From the NCBI RefSeq assembly GCF_001698125.1, contig NZ_CP013854.1, positions 4,898,001 to 4,962,000 of the forward strand: a DNA stretch of 64,000 nucleotides. The letters are read 5' to 3'. A program made the translations under genes and the position numbers. The first letter of the stretch is position 1; the number at the start of each line of letters is the position of its first letter. The DNA comes from Pseudonocardia sp. HH130630-07. Lineage in GTDB: Bacteria > Actinomycetota > Actinomycetes > Mycobacteriales > Pseudonocardiaceae. This document shows, in pieces, positions 56,266-64,000 of the stretch. The notes under the pieces are model-generated. The model was given only the letters and a program-made list of their open reading frames with translations, searched no databases and had not been told where the DNA came from.

Positions 56266-59200
56266 GAGCCACTCCCCACATCACGGCCCTCGGGGCCGAC
56301 CAGTTCCAGGAACGCGTCCTCCAGCCGCCCGCGCGGCCCGGCCGCGCTGACCGCGATGCCGGCGCCGACGAGCGCGGCGACGGCGTCGGCCCGGGCGACG
56401 TCCTCCAGGTGCGCGTGCACCACCCCGGGCTCGTCACCGACGACGATCTCGCTGACGCCCTCGATCCCGGCGAGCACCGTCGCGGCCGCCGCGGTGGCGT
56501 CCACCGTGAACGACGAGCCGCCACCGGACGCGGTGAGCTCCGCGACGGTGCCGGCGGCGACGACCGTCCCGCGGTGCATCACGACGACGTCGGTGCAGGT
56601 CTGCTCCACCTCCGACAGCAGGTGGCTGGAGACCAGCACGGTCCGTCCGCCCGAGGCGTAGCGCCGCAGCAGCTCGCGCATGGCGTGGATCTGGGGCGGG
56701 TCGAGCCCGTTGGTGGGCTCGTCGAGGATCAGCAGCTCCGGCAGGCCCAGCATCGCCTGGGCGATCGCCAGCCGCTGCCGCATGCCCTGGGAGTAGGTGC
56801 CGACCCGGCGGTGCACCGAGTCACCGAGGCCGGCGATCTCCAGGGTCTCGTCCATACGGGCCTGCCCGATCGGGCGGCCGGTCGCCTCCCAGTACAGCCG
56901 CAGGTTCTCCGCGCCCGACAGGTGCGGCAGGAACCCGGGGCCCTCGACGAAGGCGCCGATCCGGGAGAGTACGGCCGCCCCGGGCCGGATCGGCCGCCCG
57001 AACGCGCGCATCTCGCCCGACGTCGGCGCGATCATGCCGAGCAGCATCCGCAGCACCGTCGTCTTGCCGGCCCCGTTCGGGCCGAGCAGCCCCAGCACGG
57101 CGCCTCGCGGCACGGTGAGCGACACGTCGGACACGGCACGGAAGCCGTTGCGGTAGGTCTTGGCCAGGCCGGTGACCTGCAGCGGCGGCGTATCGTCCGG
57201 CCCGGGGCCGGTGGTCTCGGCGGGATTCCCGGGGTCGGCCCGGCGGGCCCTGGCCCGCAGTACCAGCCATGCGGCCAGCGCCGCGACCAGCACCCCGCCG
57301 ATGCCGAGCACCGGCCACAGCGGGACGGTCCCCGCGGACTCGGTGCGCCCGGGCACCTGCGGGACCGACAGCGTGCCGCCGTCGCCGAGGCCCACCCGCC
57401 AGACGGCCGGATCGGTGCCGGACGCGTACGCCTGGTCGGTCGTCGCGAGCTGCACCTCCAGCCGGCTGCCCGCCGTCACCGGGGCGACGACGCCGGGCAG
57501 CGTCACCCGGACCGTGGCCGGGCTGCCGTCGGCGGGGACGGCGACCCGCAACGGGGCCACCGCGTTGCCGAGCAGGGTGCTGCGGCCCTCCGGGGACCGG
57601 GCGGTGGCCGAGGCGAACAGCACCGCCGTCTCGGGCGCCTGCTGCCCGGGCACCCGCGAGATCTGCGCGGTGACCTGCGGTGCCCCGGACGGCTGCAACG
57701 CCTCGGCGACCGGCTCGGAGACGAACCGGGCGGACTGGCCGGGCGCCGCGAGTGCGGACAGCGAACCGAGCGAGCCGAGCGCGGATCCGAGACCCGGCAG
57801 CGAGGTCACCGTGGCCGGGTTGCCGCCCGGCGGGTGCGCGACGATCTGCTCGTCCCCGGCGAGCGGGACCGCGACCGACGGCACCGGCGCACCGGTGAGC
57901 CCGGGATAGCCGTCGGCGAGCACGGTCCGGCCGGTGGGGGTGTCGCCGCGGGTGCGGACGGTGCTGCGGACCTGGTAGGCGAACGGTGCCTCGGCCAGGG
58001 CGCCGCTGACGCCGTCGGCGGCCGGCAGCCCGCGCAGGTGCCGGTCGAACCAGTCGCCGATCCGGTCCCGCACACCGGAGTCCGGTGCGGATCCGTCGTG
58101 GCCGCCGGCGAACCACAGGACCGAGACCGGGGTGCCGTGCGCGGCGATCTGCCGGGCGTTCGCGTCGGCCTGGTCGAGCCCGAACAGGGTGTCCTGCTCG
58201 CCCTGGACCAGCAGCGTCGGGGCGGTGATGCGGTCGGTCACCGTGGCGGGGGAGGAGCGGCGCAGCAGGGCGTCCAGCTCGGGTGATGCGCGGCCGCTGC
58301 GCGCGGCCTCGGTGTAGGCGGCGCAGACGTCCGGGGCGAAGCGCCCGCAGGTCACCTGCCCCCCGCCGGGAGCGGGCGCACCGTCGGCGGCGCCCGGTCC
58401 GGTGGCACCGGGGGTGTCCGGGCCCGTGGTGCCCGGCCCGGAGGCTCCGCCCGGGCCCGCCGCGGCCGCCCCGGTCCCACCCGGGTGACCGCTGCCGGAG
58501 GCCCCCGCAGCGCCGTCCGGGCCACCGCCCGAGGTGTCCGTACCGCCCGCGGACCCGTCGTCGCTGCCGCCGGTCCCGTCGTCGGCCGTCCCGGAGCCCG
58601 GGGCGCCCGATCCCTGGCCCGCGGCGGCGCCCGCGTCGCCCCCGCCGGCGACCTCGCCGCCGGAGCCGAAGAAGACCCCGGCCCAACCGCTCTTGAACAC
58701 CCCGTCCGGGGCGCCCGCACCGGCCGCCGGGGTGCCGGGCAGCTCCGTGCCGGCAGGGACGGCGTTGTTGGGGAACAGCGACTGCCCGAGGTCGTTCCAG
58801 GTGATCACCGGTGCGATGGCGTCGATGCGGTCGTCCCGGCCGGCCAGTGACAGCGTCAGGCCGCCGCCGTAGGAGCCACCGGTCACCCCGACCCTGGGGT
58901 CGCCGTCGGCGTCGCGCTGGACGTCCGGCCGGGCGGCGAGCCGGTCGACCAGCCGGGACGCGTCGGCGACCTCGCGGTCCGGGTCGTTGAGCCCGATGGT
59001 GCCGCCGGAGCCGCCTAACCCGCGGGCGGTCCAGGTCTGCACGACGTAGCCGCGGGCGGCGAGCTCGCGGGCGTCCCGGTCGACGGAGCGCTTGGACCCG
59101 CCGAAGCCGTGCGCGACGAGCACCGCGGGCGCGGGGTCGGCGGCGGCCGAGGCCGGGACGTAGAGCGACGTGTCGAGATCGACGGTCCCCGGGGCACCGC

Positions 59201-59360
59201 CGCCGGCGGGTACCGCGACCCGTTCCTCGGTGACCGCGACGGACCCGCCGTCGTCACCGGTCGCGGCGACCGCGACGGGGGCGGTGCCGAGCAGGAGACC
59301 GGCGGACAGGAGGGCGACCAGCGGTCCGGTGCGGCCACGGGACCCGGGTAGGACGTGCAC
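56262..59360 (-). CDS. exported S15-type alpha/beta hydrolase fused to ABC transporter ATPase
   Basis: 1032 aa. A signal helix (about 12-33), then an alpha/beta hydrolase of the X-Pro dipeptidyl-peptidase/S15 type with nucleophile elbow GVTGGSYGGG (Ser163), a long Gly/Ser/Thr/Pro-rich insert (about 230-340), a catalytic-Asp region LLVQGEQDTLFG and His in FAGGHDGS, and a beta-sandwich. One TM helix follows (about 683-705), then a cytosolic ABC ATPase (about 730-1032): Walker A GPNGAGKTT, signature YSQGMRQR, Walker B LLILDEPTNGLD, H-loop VSSHLL. Peptidase outside and ATPase inside are thus one chain. GTG 59360 is chosen because TAGTTT lies 7 nt upstream. Confidence 0.9.
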   Translation of the reverse strand: MHVLPGSRGRTGPLVALLSAGLLLGTAPVAVAATGDDGGSVAVTEERVAVPAGGGAPGTVDLDTSLYVPASAAADPAPAVLVAHGFGGSKRSVDRDARELAARGYVVQTWTARGLGGSGGTIGLNDPDREVADASRLVDRLAARPDVQRDADGDPRVGVTGGSYGGGLTLSLAGRDDRIDAIAPVITWNDLGQSLFPNNAVPAGTELPGTPAAGAGAPDGVFKSGWAGVFFGSGGEVAGGGDAGAAAGQGSGAPGSGTADDGTGGSDDGSAGGTDTSGGGPDGAAGASGSGHPGGTGAAAAGPGGASGPGTTGPDTPGATGPGAADGAPAPGGGQVTCGRFAPDVCAAYTEAARSGRASPELDALLRRSSPATVTDRITAPTLLVQGEQDTLFGLDQADANARQIAAHGTPVSVLWFAGGHDGSAPDSGVRDRIGDWFDRHLRGLPAADGVSGALAEAPFAYQVRSTVRTRGDTPTGRTVLADGYPGLTGAPVPSVAVPLAGDEQIVAHPPGGNPATVTSLPGLGSALGSLGSLSALAAPGQSARFVSEPVAEALQPSGAPQVTAQISRVPGQQAPETAVLFASATARSPEGRSTLLGNAVAPLRVAVPADGSPATVRVTLPGVVAPVTAGSRLEVQLATTDQAYASGTDPAVWRVGLGDGGTLSVPQVPGRTESAGTVPLWPVLGIGGVLVAALAAWLVLRARARRADPGNPAETTGPGPDDTPPLQVTGLAKTYRNGFRAVSDVSLTVPRGAVLGLLGPNGAGKTTVLRMLLGMIAPTSGEMRAFGRPIRPGAAVLSRIGAFVEGPGFLPHLSGAENLRLYWEATGRPIGQARMDETLEIAGLGDSVHRRVGTYSQGMRQRLAIAQAMLGLPELLILDEPTNGLDPPQIHAMRELLRRYASGGRTVLVSSHLLSEVEQTCTDVVVMHRGTVVAAGTVAELTASGGGSSFTVDATAAAATVLAGIEGVSEIVVGDEPGVVHAHLEDVARADAVAALVGAGIAVSAAGPRGRLEDAFLELVGPEGRDVGSGS

Positions 59361-59797
59361 ACCACCGAAACTACGCAGATCCCCGCACCGTCGCCGCCAC
59401 CCCACCCTCCCCTCGCCCCGGCCGCCACCCCGCCCACCTCGGGCCCGGACGTCGCAGCACGCGGTCGGACCCCGCAGCGGTCGCAGGATCTGCGAGGTCG
59501 GAGGAGGCTCTGCGACGTCCGTCAGGATGCGAGCGAAGCGGCAAACCGGACGTAACGGTTACTCGTTCGGGTGATACCGGGTGCTGTGAGTCACCTCGTC
59601 TCGCCACACAACGGTGCAGGGAGGACACTTCACGCGAACCGCAGGGGAGTATCCCGATCGCGGTGGTGTCGTCAGCACGGTCCCGCCGGGAGCATCGTCC
59701 CGTGCCGGACCCGGCACCATCGGCCACGCCAGACGTTCCGGCGTCGTGGCGGGAGAGACCTCGGGGCCATCGATGCTGCCCTGGTCTGGAGGAATAC
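59361..59797. other. 437-bp intergenic region between peptidase-ABC fusion and terC
   Basis: The left edge holds the leaderless -10 TAGTTT (59368-59373, minus strand) of the fusion gene. The middle has no credible ORF. The right part is the probable manganese riboswitch and the GGAGGA ribosome-binding site of terC. Confidence 0.6.
59641..59765 (+). ncRNA. probable yybP-ykoY manganese riboswitch upstream of terC
   Basis: Two signature pieces of the yybP-ykoY aptamer occur in order: AGGGGAGTA (59643-59651) and GTCGTCAGCACGG (59668-59680), followed by G/C-rich helices and a purine tract with AGAGACC (59754-59760). The RNA lies in the leader of a TerC-family gene, the classic target of this riboswitch. 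Limits are approximate; I could not fold it or score it against the Rfam model. Confidence 0.65.
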
Positions 59798-60916
59798 GTG
59801 AACGTCCCCCTGTGGGTCTGGCTGGTCACGATCGCGGCGTTCGTCGTGGTGATCGGTGCCGACCTCTGGTTGAACGACCACAAGCCGCACGCCGTCACCC
59901 TCGGCGAGGTCACCCGCTGGGTGGCGTTCTACGTGGCGCTCGCCGTCGCGTTCGGGATCGGTCTCTGGTTCGTCGTCGGCGGCACCTTCGCGGGTGAGTT
60001 CTTCGCCGGCTACCTCACCGAGTACTCGTTGTCGGTCGACAACCTGTTCGTCTTCCTCATCATCATGTCGGCGTTCAAGGTGCCGGTCATCCACCAGCAC
60101 CGGGTGCTGCTGGTCGGGATCGTCATCGCGCTGCTCATGCGCAGCATCTTCATCGCGGCCGGCGCCGCGGTGATCAACGAGTTCAGCTGGGTCTTCTACC
60201 TGTTCGCCGCGTTCCTGGTCTACACCGCGGTCTCGCTGGTGAAGCAGGCCGCCGGGGGCGACGACGAGGAGTGGGAGGAGGGCAGGCTGCTGCGCTGGGT
60301 GCGCAAGGCCTTCCCGGTCACCGACGACTACCACGGCGCCAAGACCACGGTGAAGATCGACGGCAAGCGCTGGCTGACCCCGATGCTGATCGTCATGATC
60401 GCGATCGGCGTCACCGACATCATGTTCGCGCTCGACTCGATCCCGGCGATCTTCGGCCTGACCCAGGAGGCCTACCTCGTCTTCACCGCGAACGCGTTCG
60501 CGCTGATGGGGCTGCGCCAGCTGTACTTCCTGCTCGGTGGCCTGCTGAACAAGCTGGTCTTCCTGTCCTACGGCCTCGCCGTGCTGCTGGCGTTCATCGG
60601 CGTCAAGCTCGCCCTGCACGCCATGCACGAGAACGACCTGCCGTTCCTCAACGGCGGGCAGCCGCTCCCGGTGCCCGAGATCGGGATCGGGCTGTCGCTG
60701 AGCGTCATCATCGGCGTGCTCGCGATCACGACGATCGCCAGCCTGGTCGCGGTGCGGATCAAGCCGGAGCTGGCCGAGCAGAGCAGCGCCATCACCGCGC
60801 CGCCGCTGGCCAGGACCAAGGAGGAGGCCGCGCGGATCGTGGCCGAGGACGAGAAGGCCGACCACCACGTGGCGAAGCCCGACGAGGAGCACGCGACGGG
60901 CCGGTCCGGCGAGTAG
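59798..60916 (+). CDS. TerC-family membrane protein (manganese exporter candidate)
   Basis: 372 aa, about nine TM helices. The TerC core is clear: LTEYSLSVDNLFVFLIIMSAF (with the paired acidic S-x-D-N motif) and its repeat IGVTDIMFALDSIPAIFGLTQEAYLVFTANAFALMGLRQLYFLL. Some members, such as Alx and MeeF/MeeY, export or metallate with Mn2+. The probable yybP-ykoY riboswitch in the leader fits that role. GTG 59798 has GGAGGA 6 nt upstream. The C-terminal tail is charged and His-containing. The stop is 3 bp from an inserted IS element's target duplication. Confidence 0.93.
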   Translation: MNVPLWVWLVTIAAFVVVIGADLWLNDHKPHAVTLGEVTRWVAFYVALAVAFGIGLWFVVGGTFAGEFFAGYLTEYSLSVDNLFVFLIIMSAFKVPVIHQHRVLLVGIVIALLMRSIFIAAGAAVINEFSWVFYLFAAFLVYTAVSLVKQAAGGDDEEWEEGRLLRWVRKAFPVTDDYHGAKTTVKIDGKRWLTPMLIVMIAIGVTDIMFALDSIPAIFGLTQEAYLVFTANAFALMGLRQLYFLLGGLLNKLVFLSYGLAVLLAFIGVKLALHAMHENDLPFLNGGQPLPVPEIGIGLSLSVIIGVLAITTIASLVAVRIKPELAEQSSAITAPPLARTKEEAARIVAEDEKADHHVAKPDEEHATGRSGE

Positions 60917-60923
60917 CGCCTAG

Positions 60924-61863
60924 GGCGTGTCTCCCAGATAGGCGGAGCGGGGTGCGCGATGCTTGATCGGTGCCGCGTACCGCTGTCCTGACTGATGCCC
61001 AGTGGGCCCGTCTGGCGCCGCTGTTGCCCTCCTCCGAGGGTCGTCGCGGGTGCCCGTTCCGCGATGACCGCCGGGTGCTCGAGGGGATCATCTACCGGTA
61101 TCGGTGCGGGCTTCCCTGGCGCGACGTCCCAGCCGAGTTCGGGCCGTGGCAGACGTTGTGGAAGCGGCACCGCCGCTACAGCGGCGACGGCACCTGGGAC
61201 CACATCCTGGCTGCTCTTCTGGTCGAGGCCGACGCCGCCGAGGTGCTCGGGTGGGCGGTCAGCGTGGACTCCACGATCATCCGTGCCCACCAGCACGCCG
61301 CGACCCTCAAGCGCGACACAGGGGGCCGGATCGAACTACACGAATCTGCTCGCCGAACCAGCAGATCACGCGCTGGGACGGTCCCGCGGAGGGCTGTCGA
61401 CGAAGATCCACCAGCTCGTTGACGGGCACGGCCGCCCGCTGGTGGTCCTCCTCGGCCCCGGCCAGGGCGGCGACTCGCCAATGTTTCCGCACCTGATGGC
61501 GCGCCTGAGCATCGCCCGACCGGGCCCGGGACGACCCCGGACCCGGCCTGAACGCGTGCGCGCGGACAAGGCCTACTCCTCACGCGCGATCCGCCGGCAC
61601 CTGCGCGAGCGCCGGATCATCGCTGTCATTCCGGAGCCCTCTGACCAGCAGGGACACCGCAAACGACGGGGCTCACGCGGTGGCCGACCGCCCGCATTCG
61701 ATCCGGTCGACTACCGAAACCGCAACGTCGTCGAGCGCGGGTTCTGCCACGTCAAGCAGTGGCGCGGGCTGGCCACCCGTTACGACAAGCTCGCCCTGAC
61801 CTTCCGCGGCGGCGCCGTCCTGAAGGCGATCGTCACCTGGCTCCGCGCATTGGGAGACACACC
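60924..61863 (+). mobile_element. IS5-like insertion sequence (IS427-type), 940 bp
   Basis: The ends read GGCGTGTCTCCCA (left) and, inverted, GGTGTGTCTCCCA (right), one mismatch. CTAG is duplicated on both sides (60920-60923 and 61864-61867), fitting the YTAR target preference of this group. The element sits between the convergent terC and phosphoesterase genes; removing it leaves a junction of a few base pairs. Confidence 0.9.
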
Positions 61864-61867
61864 CTAG
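60970..61867 (+). CDS. IS5-family transposase in two frames
   Basis: Frame 1 (GTG 60970 to 61422) encodes the N-terminal DUF4096-like part (LTDAQWARLAPLLP, YRCGLPWRDVP) and the first catalytic Asp (VSVDSTIIRAHQHAA). Frame 2, ending at 61867, carries AEPADHALGRSRGGLSTKIH, the second Asp (VRADKAYSS) and the Glu (NVVERGFCHVKQWRGLATRYDK). The switch is +1 relative to frame 1 and must occur near the GGGGG at 61321-61325. It may be programmed or a one-base insertion. The TAG stop is supplied by the right-hand target duplication. Confidence 0.85.
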
Positions 61868-62373
61868 CCCTCCAGGTGGTGCAGGACGACGTCGCCGATC
61901 CGGCCGCCGTCCAGCACCAGGGTCATCCAGGTGTGGGTGGGCATCCGCCTGCGGTCGGTGGGCGAGCCCGGGTTGAGCAGGCGGAGCCCGCCGGCCGCGG
62001 TGTCCCACGGGATGTGCGAGTGCCCGAACACCAGCAGGTCGGTGTCCGGGTGGGCACGCAGCGCCCGGTTCTCCCGGCCCTGCTTCGCCCCGGTCTCGTG
62101 GGTGACGGCCATCCGGACGCCGTCGATCACCACCCGCGCCGTCCCGGGCAGCCGGGAGCGCAGGTCGTCGCCGTCGTTGTTGCCCCAGCAGGCGACGAGC
62201 CGGGCGGCGCGGGCCTCGACCCGGTCGAGCAGCTCGGTCGTGCACCAGTCCCCGGCGTGCACGACGACGTCGGCGGCGTCGACCGCGTCCCACACCGGCC
62301 CGGGGAGGCCGCCGTCGTGCGCGCCGCCCCGGGCCGGGAAGTGGGTGTCGGAGATCAGGACCAGCGAGGTCAG
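61864..62373 (-). CDS. YfcE/MJ0936-type metallophosphoesterase
   Basis: 169 aa. Motifs: LVLISDTHFPARG (metal ligands D and H), VVHAGDWC, WGNNDGDD, VTHETG and VFGHSHIPW, the complete set for small YfcE-like phosphodiesterases. No ATG, GTG or TTG lies upstream of the first motif in frame; the natural start is CTG 62373, overlapping the FKBP stop (CTGA), giving the usual N-terminus TSLVLISDTH. Starting at the internal GTG 62295 would lose the first motif. The TAG stop uses the CTAG duplicated by the adjacent IS element. Confidence 0.85.
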   Translation of the reverse strand: MTSLVLISDTHFPARGGAHDGGLPGPVWDAVDAADVVVHAGDWCTTELLDRVEARAARLVACWGNNDGDDLRSRLPGTARVVIDGVRMAVTHETGAKQGRENRALRAHPDTDLLVFGHSHIPWDTAAGGLRLLNPGSPTDRRRMPTHTWMTLVLDGGRIGDVVLHHLEG

Positions 62374-62747
62374 TTCACGCCCACCAGGTCGCAGACGAAG
62401 ACCAGGGTCTCGTTCGGGGCGATCACGCCACCGGCGCCCTGCGCCCCGTAGCCCAGGTGCGGCGGGATGACCAGCCGGCGGCGCCCGCCGACCTTCATGC
62501 CGACGACGCCGGTGTCCCAGCCGGAGATGACCTGGCCGGCGCCGAGGCCGAAGCGCAGCGGCTGGCCCCGGTCGTAGGAGTTGTCGAACTCGCGGCCGGT
62601 GGACTGGGAGACCCCGACGTAGTGCACGGCGACGGTGTCACCGGGCTTGGCCTCGGGGCCCTCGCCGGGGTTCAGGTCCTCGGCGACCAGTTCGGTGGGC
62701 AGCGGGCCGTCGACGATCTCGACGGCGGGCTTCTGCGGTGCGGTCAC
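62370..62747 (-). CDS. FKBP-type peptidyl-prolyl cis-trans isomerase
   Basis: 125 aa, a single FKBP domain: GDTVAVHYVGVSQSTGREFDNSYDRGQPLRFGLGAGQVISGWD contains the active-site Tyr, Phe and Asp, then VGGRRRLVIPPHLGYGAQGAGGVIAPNETLVFVCDL. It speeds proline isomerisation in protein folding in the cytosol (no signal peptide). GTG 62747 has GGGAG 8 nt upstream. It is coupled to the phosphoesterase by a 4-nt overlap. Confidence 0.95.
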   Translation of the reverse strand: MTAPQKPAVEIVDGPLPTELVAEDLNPGEGPEAKPGDTVAVHYVGVSQSTGREFDNSYDRGQPLRFGLGAGQVISGWDTGVVGMKVGGRRRLVIPPHLGYGAQGAGGVIAPNETLVFVCDLVGVN

Positions 62748-62880
62748 GGTGCTGCTCCCAGCGGACGGGTGTCCGATCTCGGTCGGCTGTCGCCGTCGAC
62801 CCTGCCAGAACGGCCGGTGCTCCCCACGGCGGACCCCGTGGGGGAGCGGGACGCCCGCTCGACGTGCCAGGCTCGTCGTC

Positions 62881-63507
62881 GTGACCGAGCCCGCCACCCG
62901 CGCAGCCTGGGCCGCCTGGCTCGCCGCCCTCGACGACGCCGGGCTCCCCGGTGCGGCGAACACCCGTCCGCCGGCGGGACCGTCCGAGGTCGCGGCGGCC
63001 GAGCAGGTGTTCGGCCGGCCGTTCCCGGACGAGCTGCGGGCCACCTACCTGCTGCACGACGGGCAGTGGAACGACCACCCGAGGTCACCCGGGTACAAGC
63101 CGGAGCGGATGACCAGCCTGTTCCCCGCGACCTACCGGATGCTCCCGCTGGCCGAGGCCGCCGCCCAGTACCGGGACTGGCTGCAGGTGGTCGAGATGGT
63201 CGGGCACGAGCACGTGACCGTCCGTGCGGGCGATCCGGTGCGCGCGCACTACTGGGACCCCGGCTGGTGGCCGCTCGCCGTCGACGGCGGCGGCAACGCG
63301 CTGGTGGTGGACACGGTGCCGGAGCCGGGCGGGGACCCCGGGCAGATCGTCGTCGCCGGGCCGGACGAGGACGAGCGCCGCCGGGTCGGTCGCGGTCTCG
63401 TCGACTACCTCGGGCGGCTGACGGCGTCGGTCCTTCCGGTCCCCGAGGTGCACGACGGCGACGACCGGCCGGTGTACCTGTTCTGGGACCTCCCGCAGCT
63501 GCGCTGA
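62881..63507 (+). CDS. SMI1/KNR4 (SUKH) family protein
   Basis: 208 aa. The SMI1/KNR4 pattern is visible: AAAEQVFGRPFPDELRATYLLHDG near the N-terminus, and WDPGWWPLAVDGGGNALVVDTVPEPGGDPGQIV in the middle. In bacteria the superfamily includes immunity proteins against contact-dependent toxins and some cell-wall-related proteins; no toxin gene is adjacent, so the role is open. CAGGCT 7 nt before GTG 62881 suggests a leaderless transcript. Confidence 0.87.
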   Translation: MTEPATRAAWAAWLAALDDAGLPGAANTRPPAGPSEVAAAEQVFGRPFPDELRATYLLHDGQWNDHPRSPGYKPERMTSLFPATYRMLPLAEAAAQYRDWLQVVEMVGHEHVTVRAGDPVRAHYWDPGWWPLAVDGGGNALVVDTVPEPGGDPGQIVVAGPDEDERRRVGRGLVDYLGRLTASVLPVPEVHDGDDRPVYLFWDLPQLR

Positions 63508-63670
63508 GCCGGGCATGGTGCGCCCGCCCCGGCGGGAAATCAACCCTGTTGTCCAGATCACATTCTTGCGAGCATCGGACGGTCGCCGTCCACGGACGGG
63601 TGACGGCCCGTCGTCGTGCCGTCCACTCTGGCACCGGCGACCCGTGGACGACAGGGAGGTCGACCCGGCG

Positions 63671-64000
63671 ATGAGCGCGCTGACATCCGTTCTCGTCTTC
63701 GCGGCGGGTGCCGCGCTGCTGATCTACAGCGCGGAGAAGCTGATCACCTACCTGGTCGGCGCCGCGCGCGGGCTCGCCGTCTCGGTGTTCCTGCTCGCGG
63801 TGATCTTCACCGGGATCGAGTTCGACGATCTCGTCTTCGGCGTCGCGCTGAACGTCGAGGGACTGGAGGACGTCGCGCTCGGCGTCGTCTTCGGCACCGT
63901 GATCTCGATGGTCGGCGTGGTGCTGGCGCTGGCCGCGCTGCTGGTGCCGTGCCGGGTCGACGTCCCGCGCGACTATCTCGTGCTGTTCGCGGTGTCGCCG
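63671..64000 (+). CDS. sodium/calcium exchanger-like membrane protein, N-terminal part (cut by right edge)
   Basis: 110 codons are present and the frame is open to the edge. They encode a TM helix (LVFAAGAALLIYSAEKLITYLVG), then a re-entrant-like segment AVIFTGIEFDDLVFGVALN, where CaCA exchangers carry the ion-binding Glu of the first alpha-repeat, and two more helices. ATG 63671 has GGGAGG about 11 nt upstream. Assignment to the cation antiporter superfamily is tentative because half the protein is missing. Confidence 0.72.
   Translation, partial: MSALTSVLVFAAGAALLIYSAEKLITYLVGAARGLAVSVFLLAVIFTGIEFDDLVFGVALNVEGLEDVALGVVFGTVISMVGVVLALAALLVPCRVDVPRDYLVLFAVSP

Overview
The window is very GC-rich chromosomal DNA from an actinomycete, most likely a Pseudonocardiaceae member close to Pseudonocardia. 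I infer this from base composition, from many starts that look leaderless (a TANNNT box 6-8 nt before ATG/GTG), and from a conserved actinobacterial gene order: sigA, suhB, cei, DUF4193, DUF3093, dut, DUF3710, OB-fold protein, DUF3159, two TrkA proteins, an APC/KimA-type transporter and an RNA methyltransferase. The mycobacterial-type CoaE-GrpB fusion and the ANTAR regulator PdtaR fit the same lineage. The species assignment is inference.

Layout. 1-9862: two tandem FAD monooxygenases, a frameshifted amino-acid permease, a secreted SxxK-type protein, a CDF metal exporter under a palindrome-bearing promoter, an alpha/beta hydrolase, and a fused double ABC exporter with one degenerate ATP site. 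9971-15237: an accessory, defence-like locus. On the minus strand it has a Pycsar-effector-like membrane protein, a class III nucleotide cyclase, a degenerate P-loop protein and a membrane-anchored protein; a CRP-family cyclic-nucleotide-binding regulator is divergent to them. The cyclase C-terminus and the P-loop protein N-terminus carry the same short peptide (SPQHxGHGDI). This is the best candidate here for an undescribed system. 15297-31338: the conserved housekeeping block listed above, ending with a calcineurin-like phosphodiesterase.

31413-36268: a tRNA with a CAA anticodon but a short variable arm, a kinase-like protein, a 700-bp hairpin-rich gene-free stretch, a small secreted Cys-containing protein, pdtaR, and an IS630-type element sitting just upstream of livK. 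36331-42198: a branched-chain amino-acid ABC system in which livK converges on livHMGF; LivH carries an extra secreted domain. 42338-49212: a thioesterase, two beta-carbonic anhydrases (one apparently exported), a methyltransferase, rpsA, a lipoprotein and coaE. 49417-64000: an ECF sigma factor with a membrane partner, DUF402, uvrB, a GT-C glycosyltransferase, an ABC permease with a peptidase-ABC ATPase fusion, a TerC transporter behind a probable yybP-ykoY manganese riboswitch, an IS5-like element in the 3' junction of terC, a phosphoesterase, an FKBP, a SMI1/KNR4 protein and the start of a cation exchanger.

Quality note. Four genes (at about 2283, 12831, 42535 and 43424) are each restored to full length by adding one G/C to a G or C run. 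All four errors have the same sign, so sequencing or assembly error is at least as likely as four independent gene deaths. They are listed as pseudogenes but should be treated as probably intact.
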